From assembly GCF_013284035.1 (NCBI RefSeq), contig NZ_CP054141.1, positions 3,410,001 to 3,474,000 on the forward strand: a stretch of 64,000 nucleotides of DNA, written 5' to 3'. Below the pieces are notes generated by a model. That model saw only the letters and a list, made by a program, of their open reading frames with translations. It did no database searches and was not told the origin of the DNA. A program made the translations under genes and the position numbers. This DNA comes from Flavobacterium sp. M31R6. Its GTDB lineage: Bacteria > Bacteroidota > Bacteroidia > Flavobacteriales > Flavobacteriaceae. This document shows positions 39,057 to 48,536 of the stretch, piece after piece (the stretch's first letter is position 1; every line of letters begins with the position of its first letter).

Positions 39057-40274
39057 TTACATTTTCATCCCCTCCATTGGGTCACTTCCTTTCCGGAATT
39101 TGTATTCACTATTTATGGCATAAGCACCTGTAATCACTACTTTTTTTGAGGGATCCAAATCGGATTTGATTTCAATCATTCCATTGGTTTCTATTCCTGT
39201 TTCTACCATAACATTTTCAAATATTCCCGGTCTTTTTTCAACCCAAATATAGGAAGCGTTTTCTTCTCGAATAACTGCATCAATCGGGATAAAAAGTCCT
39301 TTAGCATTTGATTGTGTCAATTTTACAACCGCCTGCATTCCTGGTTTTAACTGTAAACCCCTATTTGGAATTTCCATTCGAATTAACAGCAATCGGGTAT
39401 CTGGATTTATTTCAGGATTGATAAAGGCAACTTGGGTATTTATTGTTTTATCTGGGAAATCACTAAAAGTAACATTGGCTTTTTGACCTATTTTAAGGTT
39501 TTTGGCATAGTTTACGTTTACTTGTGTTTCTAACCAAAGGTTGTTTAAATCAGCGATTTTTATTATTCCCGAACCTTCCATTACATAACTTCCTTCTGTA
39601 GCTACAATTTCAGAAATTGTTCCGCTATGAGAACTGTAAAATATGGTATTTGGTGAAACCTCTTTATTGGTTTTAATGTTTTCAATTTGGGCATTGGTAA
39701 GACCATAAAAAAGAAGTTTTTGCTTCGCGCTGGCTAGCATGTTTTTTGCGTTTTTCCCAAAATCTCCTGGCATTGACAGTTGCTTGAATGCCGTGAAATA
39801 ATCCTGTTTGGCTATGGCGATATCTTCACTGTATAATTGATAAACCGCTTGGTTTTTGGCAACATAATCTCCAACTGTTTTGAAAAATAATTTTTCAATT
39901 CGCCCCATCGCTCTTGATGAAACGGAATTGATTTTATCCTGATTTATAGCTAAAGTACCCGTGTAATTTTGGTTTACACTACTTTGGGATGTTGTAATAG
40001 ACTGAAGACTAATATTACCCAATCGGATTTGCTGTTTGCTTAAACTTATTTCATTTGAGTTAGTTTTATCGAGTTTTACGGGAGTTAAATGCATATGACA
40101 AATGGGACATTTGCCTGGTTTGTCTTCTTTTATCTGAGGATCCATCGAGCAAGTGTAGAAAGTTGTTTCATCAGTCATTTTATGTTCACTATGATCTTCC
40201 TTGTTTTTCGAATTGCAAGCTATCATTACCATAAGTAGTATTGATAGTAAAGTTATTATTTTTAATGTCTTCAT
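39057..40274 (-). CDS. cusB: CusB-type periplasmic adaptor lipoprotein
   Basis: This 405-residue membrane-fusion protein links an RND pump to its outer-membrane channel. It has a lipobox (MIACNSK), a heavy-metal-binding domain near residues 41-65 (YTCSMDPQI...CPICHMHL), a barrel-sandwich/lipoyl region, a helical hairpin near residues 140-215, and beta-barrel domains. It is the second of two adaptors, starting 2 bp after the first. The domain uses CHMHL where most copies read CGMxL. It is probably part of the Cu(I)/Ag(I) efflux complex with the split CusA. Confidence 0.88.
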   Translation of the reverse strand: MKTLKIITLLSILLMVMIACNSKNKEDHSEHKMTDETTFYTCSMDPQIKEDKPGKCPICHMHLTPVKLDKTNSNEISLSKQQIRLGNISLQSITTSQSSVNQNYTGTLAINQDKINSVSSRAMGRIEKLFFKTVGDYVAKNQAVYQLYSEDIAIAKQDYFTAFKQLSMPGDFGKNAKNMLASAKQKLLFYGLTNAQIENIKTNKEVSPNTIFYSSHSGTISEIVATEGSYVMEGSGIIKIADLNNLWLETQVNVNYAKNLKIGQKANVTFSDFPDKTINTQVAFINPEINPDTRLLLIRMEIPNRGLQLKPGMQAVVKLTQSNAKGLFIPIDAVIREENASYIWVEKRPGIFENVMVETGIETNGMIEIKSDLDPSKKVVITGAYAINSEYKFRKGSDPMEGMKM

Positions 40275-40276
40275 CT

Positions 40277-41524
40277 TTATTCGGTTTTAATGAAGCTTTC
40301 GCTGTCAATTAAATATTGTGCGTTTTTAGCAATTGTATCTCCCACAGAAATACCTCCAATAATTTGAACAAAATCATCAATTTCAATACCCGTTTGTATT
40401 GCTGTTGCTTTGAAGCCATTGTCCAATTTTATAAAAACAACTTTTTTGTTACCCAAACTAACCAAAGTTTGCTTTTGCAACCAAATTCCCTTTGTGGAAT
40501 TTAATTGCACAACACCCTGTAATCTTGTTCCAATGGGCAATTTTAGAGTTGAATTATTCAAATGCACCCGAATCCTATTGGTTTTATCAGTTGGATTCAA
40601 CTGTGTTTCCACAAAATTTATTTTTGAATAAATACTATTCTTTTCATCCAATTCAGAAGAAATATCAATAGACTGATTCATTTTAATAAGACTATTATAA
40701 CCTTGCAAAACATTGAAAATACCCCATACTTTATCGGTATTCGCTAACTTGAAAACAACTTCCCCTTTTTTAATATAGTTTCCCTGTTTGACATCCAAAG
40801 TTTCTGTGTTGCTACTTGTATTGGACATAGGAGAAACACTAGAACCAGTCATCTTTTCGGTTCCCGTGATGATTCCGTTAGCGGGACTGTAAATAACGAT
40901 TACAGGATTCACTTTTTTAGCGGAAGCCAATGTGTTAACTTGATTATTGGACATTCCATAAAGTAATAATTTTTGCTTAGCGGAATTAATAATCGATGTG
41001 TTTTGACTGTCATTGGAAATCAAATAGATAAAATTTTGTTGTTCGGTCAATAATTCAGGGCTGTATATTTCAAATATTTTTTGTCCTTTGGTTACTTTTT
41101 GGTACTTATAGTTGACGTACATTTTTTCAATTCTACCACTTATTCTCGCTGCTATATTTACTGCTGAATTAGGATCGTAACTCACTATTCCGGGTAAACT
41201 GATTTCGCTATTTATAACTGTGTCTTTTACCGTTGTGGTTTGATAATTTCCCACAACAAAACTATCAGTAGGTTTCAAAAGATCGTTGATAGAGTCATTT
41301 TTTTCAGAATGGTCTTCGGTTACTTTTTTTACTAAAGTCATTCCGCAAATAGGACAGCTGCCCGGTTTGTCTTTGATAACTTCAGGGTGCATCGAGCAAG
41401 TGTAAACCTCATTTTGATGTTCCATTTCAGAATGTTTTCCTGATTTTGTTGCAAAAAAATAGATTGTAATTCCAATAAAAACTACGACCAAAAATAGTAT
41501 TGCAAATTTTAAATATCTGTTCAT
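40277..41524 (-). CDS. cusB: CusB-type periplasmic adaptor (membrane anchored)
   Basis: This 415-residue adaptor has an N-terminal membrane anchor (FAILFLVVVFIGITIYFF) in place of a lipobox, then a heavy-metal-binding domain (YTCSMHPEV...CPICGMTL), lipoyl-like halves around a helical hairpin, and C-terminal beta domains. It overlaps the end of the TolC gene by 4 bp and is followed after 2 bp by a second, clearly different adaptor. Such paired adaptors for one pump may build a mixed hexamer. Copper or silver is the likely substrate from the neighbours. Confidence 0.88.
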   Translation of the reverse strand: MNRYLKFAILFLVVVFIGITIYFFATKSGKHSEMEHQNEVYTCSMHPEVIKDKPGSCPICGMTLVKKVTEDHSEKNDSINDLLKPTDSFVVGNYQTTTVKDTVINSEISLPGIVSYDPNSAVNIAARISGRIEKMYVNYKYQKVTKGQKIFEIYSPELLTEQQNFIYLISNDSQNTSIINSAKQKLLLYGMSNNQVNTLASAKKVNPVIVIYSPANGIITGTEKMTGSSVSPMSNTSSNTETLDVKQGNYIKKGEVVFKLANTDKVWGIFNVLQGYNSLIKMNQSIDISSELDEKNSIYSKINFVETQLNPTDKTNRIRVHLNNSTLKLPIGTRLQGVVQLNSTKGIWLQKQTLVSLGNKKVVFIKLDNGFKATAIQTGIEIDDFVQIIGGISVGDTIAKNAQYLIDSESFIKTE

Positions 41525-42780
41525 AATTTTTCGGTTTCAAGTTGTTTTTCTATTTCTACTTGTGTCGCTAAAATCGATTTTAATTTGTCGAAAGCATCGA
41601 TTTGAGTCATATTCATCGCTTCCCACGCATCCAAGGCTACGAATAAATCTCCGGTGTTATTTTGCCAAGCTAAAATAGCTGTATCATAATTTCGTTTCAA
41701 AGCTGGAATAATATTGTCTTGCGTAATTTTGTATTGCTTTTTCAGATTCAAAAACTCAGCATTCATTCCTTTTATCATACCGCTTGCTTCGTTCGCAATC
41801 ATCTGTTTTTGCCAATCCAAACTTTCGTTTTTTATTCGATAGCTTTCCATATTGGCTTTATTCATTTTGGTTGAATAAGGCATTGGAATAGTGACCATTC
41901 CCATCAATGAAAATTGTTGTGGCTGATTGCCAAAAGCGAACATATGGTCGTATTTTACACCAAATTCAGGTCTGGTTGCCACTTTTTCAACCTCTATTTT
42001 CAGGTTGTTGATTTCTTTGGTTTTATCAATGGCTTTGATATCACTACGGTTGTTGATGTAGGGAGACAAATCGGTTTCGAAGAGATTGAAATCTTTAATC
42101 TCGTAATTGGAATCAATTTCTAAATCCTCGTTTTTATTACGAGCCATTAATGTATTGAGCATATATTTTCGCTGTGATACATCATTTTCCAACATCACAA
42201 TCATACTTTGCAAAGTGGCATATTGTGATTTTGCTTTGTAATAGGACGGCAATTTGTCCATATTATATTGATAGCGTATTTCCATACTCTTAATCATATA
42301 ATCTAAAAGCAAAAGATTGTCTTGGGCAATTTTTATTTTTTTCTTAATGATAATCCATTCATAATAATAGGTTTTGGCCAATGCATTTAATTGATTGAGC
42401 GTGAAGTTTTTATTTTCACTTTCGACTGATGACATTGCTTTCATTAAATTTTCATTGGCATTTAGCTTAGAAGCATTCGGAATCATTTGAGTTACTCCCA
42501 ACATATAACTCCCCATTCCTGGCCCCATTTCGTCGGCTTTCCATAGATTGGAATTGTACGGAGTCATAAAGAAACCCGTTTCCACTTGCGGTGGCATCCA
42601 ACTTCTGGCTCCTTTGGCCGAAGCATCCATACTCTGAATATCGGCATCGTACATTTTCAGTTGGGGATTATTTGTCTTGATGGTACTCAAGACATTATCC
42701 AAAGTAAGTGTTTGGGCTTTAGTATTTGTAAAGCTTAAAACCAAACAACTCAGGGCGATATAAAATTTAATGTTTTGCAT
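41521..42780 (-). CDS. cusC: TolC family outer-membrane efflux protein
   Basis: This 419-residue protein has a signal peptide ending near AQT and two long heptad-rich helical repeats of the outer-membrane-efflux-protein type (LDNVLSTIKTNNPQLKMYDA at the start). It forms the outer-membrane duct for the Cus-type pump. Its start overlaps the end of the CusA C-terminal half by 14 bp and its end overlaps the first adaptor by 4 bp, so the whole unit is tightly coupled. Length is typical. Confidence 0.88.
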   Translation of the reverse strand: MQNIKFYIALSCLVLSFTNTKAQTLTLDNVLSTIKTNNPQLKMYDADIQSMDASAKGARSWMPPQVETGFFMTPYNSNLWKADEMGPGMGSYMLGVTQMIPNASKLNANENLMKAMSSVESENKNFTLNQLNALAKTYYYEWIIIKKKIKIAQDNLLLLDYMIKSMEIRYQYNMDKLPSYYKAKSQYATLQSMIVMLENDVSQRKYMLNTLMARNKNEDLEIDSNYEIKDFNLFETDLSPYINNRSDIKAIDKTKEINNLKIEVEKVATRPEFGVKYDHMFAFGNQPQQFSLMGMVTIPMPYSTKMNKANMESYRIKNESLDWQKQMIANEASGMIKGMNAEFLNLKKQYKITQDNIIPALKRNYDTAILAWQNNTGDLFVALDAWEAMNMTQIDAFDKLKSILATQVEIEKQLETEKL

Positions 42781-44704
42781 CTATGAGACTAATTTTTCCT
42801 TTTGTTCTTAACTCGTGAAGTTTCACCATTTCAAAAACAACCGGGGTTACTAATAATACATAAATTGTTGAAGTAATTGTTCCTCCTATGAGCGGAACAG
42901 TGATTGGGAGCATCACATCTGCTCCTGTTCCCGTTGCCCAAAGAATGGGGATTAATCCAAATAATGAAACAGAAACTGTCATCAGTTTTGGACGTAATCG
43001 TTTGGCAGAACCATCAATAATATACTCTCTCACTATTTCTTCTGTTAGGGTTTGTTTGCTGTTACCGTGTTTTTCGACCATTTTGTTCATCGCTTCATTC
43101 AAATATATAGTGATTAACATAGCTGTTTCGACAGCCAAACCAAACAAAGCAATAAAACCGACTGCTACAGCCACCGATAAATTAATCCCATAGAAATACA
43201 CCATAAAAACTCCCCCGATTAATGCAAACGGAACCGTTATCATTGTAATCAAAGCCTCTTTCATAGAATGATAAGTGAAATAGAGAATGAGGAAAATAAT
43301 CACGACAACAATTGGCAGAATTAAACCCAATGTTTTGTTGGCTCTGATTTGGTTTTCCCATTGACCGCTCCATTCCACATAATACCCTTTGGGCATTTTG
43401 GTTATCATTTCATTCAGTTTTTTCTGTGCTTCTTTGACGGTACTTCCTAAATCACGGTCACGAACATTAAACAATACACTTCCACGAAGCATTGCATTTT
43501 CGCTGTTTATCATTGGCGGGCCATCGCTTATTTTTACATCGGCAACCGTTTCCAAAGGAATTGGGCCAAAATCCATTGTTTGTACTTGTAGCTTTTTCAA
43601 GGCTTCAATACTACTTCGATATTCTTGTGCATATCGTGCGTTTACCGAAAAACGCTGTCTTCCCTCGATGGTTGTGGTGAGTTTCATACCTCCAATTGAA
43701 GCTTCCACTACATTGTTAATATCATCGATGCTTAGTCCGTATCTACCAATAACTTCTCTTTTGGGTTCAATATCAATGTATTTTCCGCCCGTAATAGGTT
43801 CAGCGTACAAGTCTTTTACTCCCGAAGTTCCATCCAATGCCATTTTTATTTTTTGTGATAAAGCATTAATGGTGTCTAAATTTTCCCCGTAGATTTTTAT
43901 TCCCACATCGGTTCTGATACCTGTAGAAAGCATATTGATACGATTGATAATCGGTTGTGTAAAACCATTGGTTACTCCCGGTATTTGCAGTTTATTGTTT
44001 ATATCATTTATAATATCCGCTTTTGTTTTACCTTCTCTCCATTCGTTGTGGGGCTTCAGCAAAATAATTGTTTCAATCATACTTATGGGGCTGTTGTCCG
44101 TTGCTGTATTGGCTCTGCCTGCTTTTCCTAAAACGTGAGCCACTTCGGGAATTGATTTTATCAATCGGTCCTGAACCTGTAAAATTCGTTTCACTTCAGA
44201 ATTGGACACATCGGGCAATGTTACAGGCATAAATAAAACAGAACCTTCGTCGAGCGGAGGCATAAATTCAGAACCAAGTCTTGTAAACATTAACACACCA
44301 ATTAACAGCGCCACAATATTGACTGCCAAAACTGTTTTTCTCCATTTTAAACAAAGCGTCAAAATTGGAGTATAAATGCTTTCCAATTTTCTGTTTATCG
44401 GATTTTTATTTTCTGTACGAAGTTTGCCTTTAAGTAAAAAACTAATCAGCACAGGAGTAAGTGTAATCGCAAAAAACGCATCCACAATTAGTATAAAAGA
44501 TTTTGTCCAAGCCAATGGACTAAACAATTTACCCTCCATTCCCGTAAGCAGGAATACGGGTAAAAATGAAGCAATTACTATTATTGTCGAATAAAAAACA
44601 CCCGGTCCAACCAATTTGGAAGAGGATTCAATTAGCTTCAGTTTCTCATCGGAAGATAACGGGTCATTTTCTTTTTTGAATATATTTTTCAGTTTATCTT
44701 TCAT
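42767..44704 (-). CDS. cusA: CusA RND pump, C-terminal half
   Basis: From the ATG at 44704 (MKDKLKNIFKK) this frame encodes ~645 residues: the segment KLIESSSKLVGPGVFYSTIIV at the start of the fifth membrane helix, the second periplasmic porter loops and helices 7-12 (ATGTGADVMLPITVPLIGG). The frame also extends upstream to 44767, overlapping the N-terminal half in another register. It lacks the first four helices, so it works only with the other half. Both halves together (~1075 residues) cover a whole heavy-metal RND pump. It is either a frameshifted pseudogene or a split pump made of two polypeptides. Confidence 0.85.
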   Translation of the reverse strand: MKDKLKNIFKKENDPLSSDEKLKLIESSSKLVGPGVFYSTIIVIASFLPVFLLTGMEGKLFSPLAWTKSFILIVDAFFAITLTPVLISFLLKGKLRTENKNPINRKLESIYTPILTLCLKWRKTVLAVNIVALLIGVLMFTRLGSEFMPPLDEGSVLFMPVTLPDVSNSEVKRILQVQDRLIKSIPEVAHVLGKAGRANTATDNSPISMIETIILLKPHNEWREGKTKADIINDINNKLQIPGVTNGFTQPIINRINMLSTGIRTDVGIKIYGENLDTINALSQKIKMALDGTSGVKDLYAEPITGGKYIDIEPKREVIGRYGLSIDDINNVVEASIGGMKLTTTIEGRQRFSVNARYAQEYRSSIEALKKLQVQTMDFGPIPLETVADVKISDGPPMINSENAMLRGSVLFNVRDRDLGSTVKEAQKKLNEMITKMPKGYYVEWSGQWENQIRANKTLGLILPIVVVIIFLILYFTYHSMKEALITMITVPFALIGGVFMVYFYGINLSVAVAVGFIALFGLAVETAMLITIYLNEAMNKMVEKHGNSKQTLTEEIVREYIIDGSAKRLRPKLMTVSVSLFGLIPILWATGTGADVMLPITVPLIGGTITSTIYVLLVTPVVFEMVKLHELRTKGKISLIDAKH

Positions 44705-44714
44705 TTTACGTAAC

Positions 44715-45995
44715 TTATTGGTTATTATCCATTTCTTCCTGTTTCTCAGAAATTGTCCTATACGCATTCTCTACCATTACAATTCCGTCATCAACCAAAA
44801 CACCAATTGCTAAAGCAATTCCCGTGAGCGACATAATATTTGAAGAAATTCCAAAAGCCTGCAGGAAGATAAAGGCAACCGCCACCGAAATTGGTATTTG
44901 TATCAAGATAATTAATGCGCTTCGCCAATGAAAAAGAAAAAGCAACACCACTATTGAAACGGCAATCATTTCTTCGATTAGCGTTCCTTTGACAGATTCA
45001 ATTGCTTTCTCAATCAATTCGCTTCTGTCATAAGAGGTTTTAAAAGTTACGCCCTCGGGTAGTCCTCTCTCCACTTCTTTCATTTTGGCTTTGACCGCTT
45101 TTATGACATTATCTGCATTTTCTCCGTATCGCATAACTACGATACCACCAACGACTTCTCCTGTGCCATTTTCATCAAAAATACCCAAACGCAAATCGCC
45201 TCCCATTTGAATGGAACCGATATCTTTTACCCGCACCGGAATAGAATTGTAATTTTTGATGGCAATTTCTTCTACGTCCTTTATGTTTTTTATATACCCC
45301 AAACCCCTTATGATGTATGACATATCACTCATTTCGAATTTCCGTCCTCCTACATCATTATTATTGGCTTTAACAGCATTCATCACTTCCATCATAGTGA
45401 CTTTATAATATTGCATTTTCAAAGGATCCAAAACCAATTGGTATTGTTTTTCAAAGCCTCCAAAAGAAGCTACTTCAGCAACTCCTGGAACCGTTTGCAA
45501 TGCAAATTTCACGTACCAATCCTGCAAAGCTCTTTGCTCTCCCAAATCCATACCATTGGCATCTAAATGATACCAAAATATGTGACCAACACCCGTACCA
45601 TCAGGGCCAAGCGTAGGAACTACATTTTGAGGTAGTAATCGTTGAGCATAATTCAGTCGTTCCAAAACTCTTGTTCTTGCCCAATAAATATCGACATTGT
45701 CCTCAAAAACAATATATACGAAGCTCATTCCAAACATAGAAGCACCACGAATATTCTTGACTTTTGGAATTCCCTGAAGATTTGAAACCAAAGGATAAGT
45801 TACTTGCGCTTCTATAACCTGCGGACTTCTTCCCATCCATTCTGTAAATACAATTACTTGATTTTCGGACAAATCGGGAATGGCGTCAATAGGATTTTGT
45901 TGCACACTATAAACACCCCAAGCAAATAAACAGGCCGAAACGAGCAAGACAACGAATCGGTTTTTTAATGAAAATGATATTAATTTTTCTACCAT
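44715..45995 (-). CDS. cusA: CusA RND pump, N-terminal half
   Basis: These 426 residues start in the normal place (MVEKLISFSLKNRFVV) and cover helix 1, the first porter domain and helices 2-4. They end shortly after the proton-relay helix AIGVLVDDGIVMVENAY (Asp402/Asp403, Glu409). That helix lacks the extra Asp of Zn/Co pumps and matches the Cu/Ag type. The frame stops in the cytoplasmic loop before helix 5, and the remainder of the pump continues 10 bp downstream in the +1 frame from its own ATG. The break falls in a variable loop, which is where a split could be tolerated. Confidence 0.87.
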   Translation of the reverse strand: MVEKLISFSLKNRFVVLLVSACLFAWGVYSVQQNPIDAIPDLSENQVIVFTEWMGRSPQVIEAQVTYPLVSNLQGIPKVKNIRGASMFGMSFVYIVFEDNVDIYWARTRVLERLNYAQRLLPQNVVPTLGPDGTGVGHIFWYHLDANGMDLGEQRALQDWYVKFALQTVPGVAEVASFGGFEKQYQLVLDPLKMQYYKVTMMEVMNAVKANNNDVGGRKFEMSDMSYIIRGLGYIKNIKDVEEIAIKNYNSIPVRVKDIGSIQMGGDLRLGIFDENGTGEVVGGIVVMRYGENADNVIKAVKAKMKEVERGLPEGVTFKTSYDRSELIEKAIESVKGTLIEEMIAVSIVVLLFLFHWRSALIILIQIPISVAVAFIFLQAFGISSNIMSLTGIALAIGVLVDDGIVMVENAYRTISEKQEEMDNNQ

Positions 45996-46008
45996 AATAT
46001 TTTAATTT

Positions 46009-46608
46009 TTAACAACATTTATCTCCTGCTTGTATAGGGGGACATTTTACAGTGCCATAGCTACAAAAAACACAGCAATCTCCTTGTTTTGGTCTTAAAA
46101 CTGTTTTGCACTTTTCACATTCATAAAAAAATTGACAAGCATCCGTTGGCATCATTTCATCTTTTTTGTGTCCGCAGTTTGGACAAGTTAAAGTTGATTT
46201 TAGCTCCACTGATTTACCGTTATAAATGGTGCAGGTTTCACAATTACCACCTAATTTATTATAGTAGTAATTAAGGACAGTCGCAATTAGTAGCCCAAAC
46301 ATACCGATGTAGATATGTTGAAAATCATTACTGAAATAATATCCATATAAAATGACTATTCCACTTGGAATAGCAAACAATAATGGATAAAGACTGTGAT
46401 GCTTTCTATAAGAAAAAATCAAGCCTGCAATTGATATTAAAATCATTGCCTGAAATATCCACATTGTCCATCCGCCAAACAATTCGAAACTACCCAAACC
46501 GAAAGCTGAAGCCACGAATGCAAAAAGGGGAAAACAGCAAGGAGAAAATAATGCCGTGAAGAAAAGTCCAAGTGTACCTAGTTTATCTATATTATTGTTT
46601 AATTTCAT
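46009..46608 (-). CDS. merC: MerC-like transporter fused to Cys-rich GDCC tail
   Basis: This 199-residue protein has four hydrophobic helices with a Cys pair at the first (FSPCCFPLFAF), as in MerC mercury importers. A cytoplasmic tail of ~85 residues carries CETC, CPNCGHKK, CEKC, GDCCVFCSYGTVKCPP and a terminal CC. The tail resembles small stand-alone Cys-rich proteins from the same taxa. MerC moves Hg(II), and the tail could receive it, but no merA is visible here. It precedes cusA by 13 bp in the copper operon, so copper or another soft metal is also possible. A decayed copy of the tail lies at 53756-53956. Confidence 0.8.
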   Translation of the reverse strand: MKLNNNIDKLGTLGLFFTALFSPCCFPLFAFVASAFGLGSFELFGGWTMWIFQAMILISIAGLIFSYRKHHSLYPLLFAIPSGIVILYGYYFSNDFQHIYIGMFGLLIATVLNYYYNKLGGNCETCTIYNGKSVELKSTLTCPNCGHKKDEMMPTDACQFFYECEKCKTVLRPKQGDCCVFCSYGTVKCPPIQAGDKCC

Positions 46609-46636
46609 TTTTATAAGAATAATTTGTGTTAGACTA

Positions 46637-47092
46637 TTAGTTATTTTTAAGTGTATTGATCCAATTCATTAGTTCCTGTTTTTGACTAACCGAAAGTATT
46701 GCGTTTTTATGGATCAAAGTATAAGAAGCCAAAGGCATTTCATTCAACTTTATTTGTTTACTCATAGCTTTTAATTTGCTATTCTGTTTGCGTTTTGAAT
46801 AATTTCCAAATTCATTAAAGTTCAATTCCTCTTTGCCTTCATTTATATGGCTATCCATAAAAAAACGAACAGGCTGAATGTTTGAATACCAAGGATAATC
46901 GGTTTTGTTGCTGTGACAATCATAACAAGAGGTTCGCAGTATAGTTTCTACACTTTTAGGGACATTATATACTTTTGTAAAATTTGCAGTTACATCCTGC
47001 TCAAAACCAATGTTTCGAGCAGGTTGATAAAACTGCATCAGTAAAAAAATAATTAATCCAATAAAAAATATTTTTTTGAAGATTCTTCTCAT
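46637..47092 (-). CDS. Haem-binding domain protein
   Basis: The ATG at 47092 (MRRIFKKIFF) gives 151 residues and starts one base after the upstream stop. A hydrophobic N-terminal segment anchors the protein in the membrane. The periplasmic part has one CxxCH haem c site (SCYDCHSN) followed by YPWYSNIQP and a DSHINEGKEELNF segment, which together identify the small haem-binding domain family. It may carry electrons or sense redox state. It follows the DUF3347 gene in the copper cluster, a common pairing in Bacteroidota. Confidence 0.82.
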   Translation of the reverse strand: MRRIFKKIFFIGLIIFLLMQFYQPARNIGFEQDVTANFTKVYNVPKSVETILRTSCYDCHSNKTDYPWYSNIQPVRFFMDSHINEGKEELNFNEFGNYSKRKQNSKLKAMSKQIKLNEMPLASYTLIHKNAILSVSQKQELMNWINTLKNN

Positions 47093-47093
47093 T

Positions 47094-47666
47094 CTAGAAT
47101 TCTTTTCTAACGGAACCACAAGTAAGCATTTCTGAACCATAATATGGATTTTTGATGTCTTTTAACTCGCTTATCCAAATAGCTCCTTTTCCTTCATCTG
47201 CCATTGGGCAAAAATCCTGATATAGTTTTTGTTCTGTTCCAAAAGTGGTTATCAAATCATTGATGTCTTTGCTCATTAAAACAAAATGCTCTCTTTGGTG
47301 TGCTATGTTCCCCGCATTATCTCCAATATGTTCAGCGTGTTCTTTGAGATCATCGGCAATATCCATATAGGTTTTCATTTGTTCACTAGATAATTTTTTC
47401 ATATCAATTTTCCCCAAAGTCGCCACCATTTCTTTTCCTGCATCGGCAGTAGCGTTAGAATCGTCTTTAGTCAAAGCATTTTTTAAAGACAAATAATCCG
47501 TTACAATTTCTTTAATGGAAAAAGAATTTGGATTAACTTTTACAGCTGTAGCTTTAGCTTCAGTTTCATTAGGTGCTGAAGTAACTGTTTCTTCTTGCTT
47601 GTTTTTTTGGTTGCAAGAAATTAATACGAATGACATTGCTATCGCTGAAAGAATTATATTTTTCAT
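47094..47666 (-). CDS. DUF3347 domain lipoprotein
   Basis: This 190-residue precursor has a lipobox (FVLISC), an Ala/Thr-rich linker, and a DUF3347 domain: IVTDYLSLKNALTKDD, then helices, ending QDFCPMADEGKGAIWISE and YYGSEMLTCG. The CPMAD and MLTCG cysteines probably bind Cu. DUF3347 occurs alone or as part of CusB-like adaptors. The gene is next to the haem-binding protein (one base between stop and start) within the copper cluster. Its first ~22 residues closely resemble those of the metal-binding lipoprotein at 38605-38895, suggesting a common origin of the signal region. Confidence 0.85.
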   Translation of the reverse strand: MKNIILSAIAMSFVLISCNQKNKQEETVTSAPNETEAKATAVKVNPNSFSIKEIVTDYLSLKNALTKDDSNATADAGKEMVATLGKIDMKKLSSEQMKTYMDIADDLKEHAEHIGDNAGNIAHQREHFVLMSKDINDLITTFGTEQKLYQDFCPMADEGKGAIWISELKDIKNPYYGSEMLTCGSVRKEF

Positions 47667-47696
47667 TTTTAAAATTTTTGTTATTGAAAGATTAGA

Positions 47697-48314
47697 TTAG
47701 TGTTTATGGTTTTCTGTTTGCGTCATATCCATACCGCATTTAGGACATTTTCCAGGAACATCTGAAGTGGAACCATCCATAGGACAAACATATTTTGTCA
47801 CAATTTTACTTTGAGGCTGACTTCCTTTTTGAGGGTGCAAATCAACTTTTTCGGTGACTTTTACCAAACCCATTCCACATTTAGCGCATTGACCCGGTTT
47901 ATCAGAAGTTGTGCCGTCCATCGAGCAAACATATTTTGTCACAGTTTTACTCGTAGGCTGACTTCCTTTTTGCGGGTGCAAATCAATTTTTTCAGTGGTT
48001 TTTACCATTGCCATTGCACATTTAGAACATTTACCTGGTTTGTCGGAAGTTGATCCGTCCATCGGACAGACATATTTTGTTACAATTTTACTTTGAGGCT
48101 GACTTCCTTTTTGAGCATGGGTATCTACTTTTACAGTGGTTTTAATCAATTCCATTCCGCATTCAGGGCATTTACCTGCACTTGAATTTTTCTCGTCAGG
48201 ATGCGTAGGGCAAACGTAAATTGTTTTTTGCTCTTCCTTTTTTGTACCGTCTTGTGCTGACGCTACTGTACTAAATGCAAAAAATGCACTTAATACGATA
48301 ATTAAATTTTTCAT
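47697..48314 (-). CDS. Secreted protein with four tandem heavy-metal-binding domains
   Basis: The ATG at 48314 gives 205 residues with a signal peptide ending near VASAQ. Four CxxC domains follow, at about residues 33-58, 81-105, 128-152 and 175-199 (CP...CPECGM, CSKCAM, CAKCGM, CPKCGM), joined by near-identical linkers with the core HPQKGSQPQSK. It looks like a periplasmic metal sponge or carrier for Cu(I), built by repeated 47-residue duplication. The second domain reads CAM in place of CGM. It is the first of the group DUF3347, haem-binding and MerC-like genes. Function inferred. Confidence 0.85.
   Translation of the reverse strand: MKNLIIVLSAFFAFSTVASAQDGTKKEEQKTIYVCPTHPDEKNSSAGKCPECGMELIKTTVKVDTHAQKGSQPQSKIVTKYVCPMDGSTSDKPGKCSKCAMAMVKTTEKIDLHPQKGSQPTSKTVTKYVCSMDGTTSDKPGQCAKCGMGLVKVTEKVDLHPQKGSQPQSKIVTKYVCPMDGSTSDVPGKCPKCGMDMTQTENHKH
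47715..48218. repeat. 141-bp tandem repeat within metal-sponge gene
   Basis: The four metal-binding modules are encoded by a 141-bp DNA unit repeated about 3.6 times. The linker-encoding parts are nearly identical at the DNA level. This marks recent expansion by recombination or slippage, and copy number may vary between strains. Confidence 0.8.
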
Positions 48315-48536
48315 TTTTTTTGATTTTGTGAAACGATACAATTGTTCGTCTAAATTTTAGATTTAGCGAATTGCCGTTTCCATTAAAGTTTAAAAAATAT
48401 TGAATTGAACAGGCCGTAGAATATTAAAATGACAGCAATAAACTATAATTTAATAATTCAATTAACCGATAAAATATAATGATTTAAAGCAAGAATTGCT
48501 TAGAATTTGACACACGTATGGCTGTCAAAATTTGAT

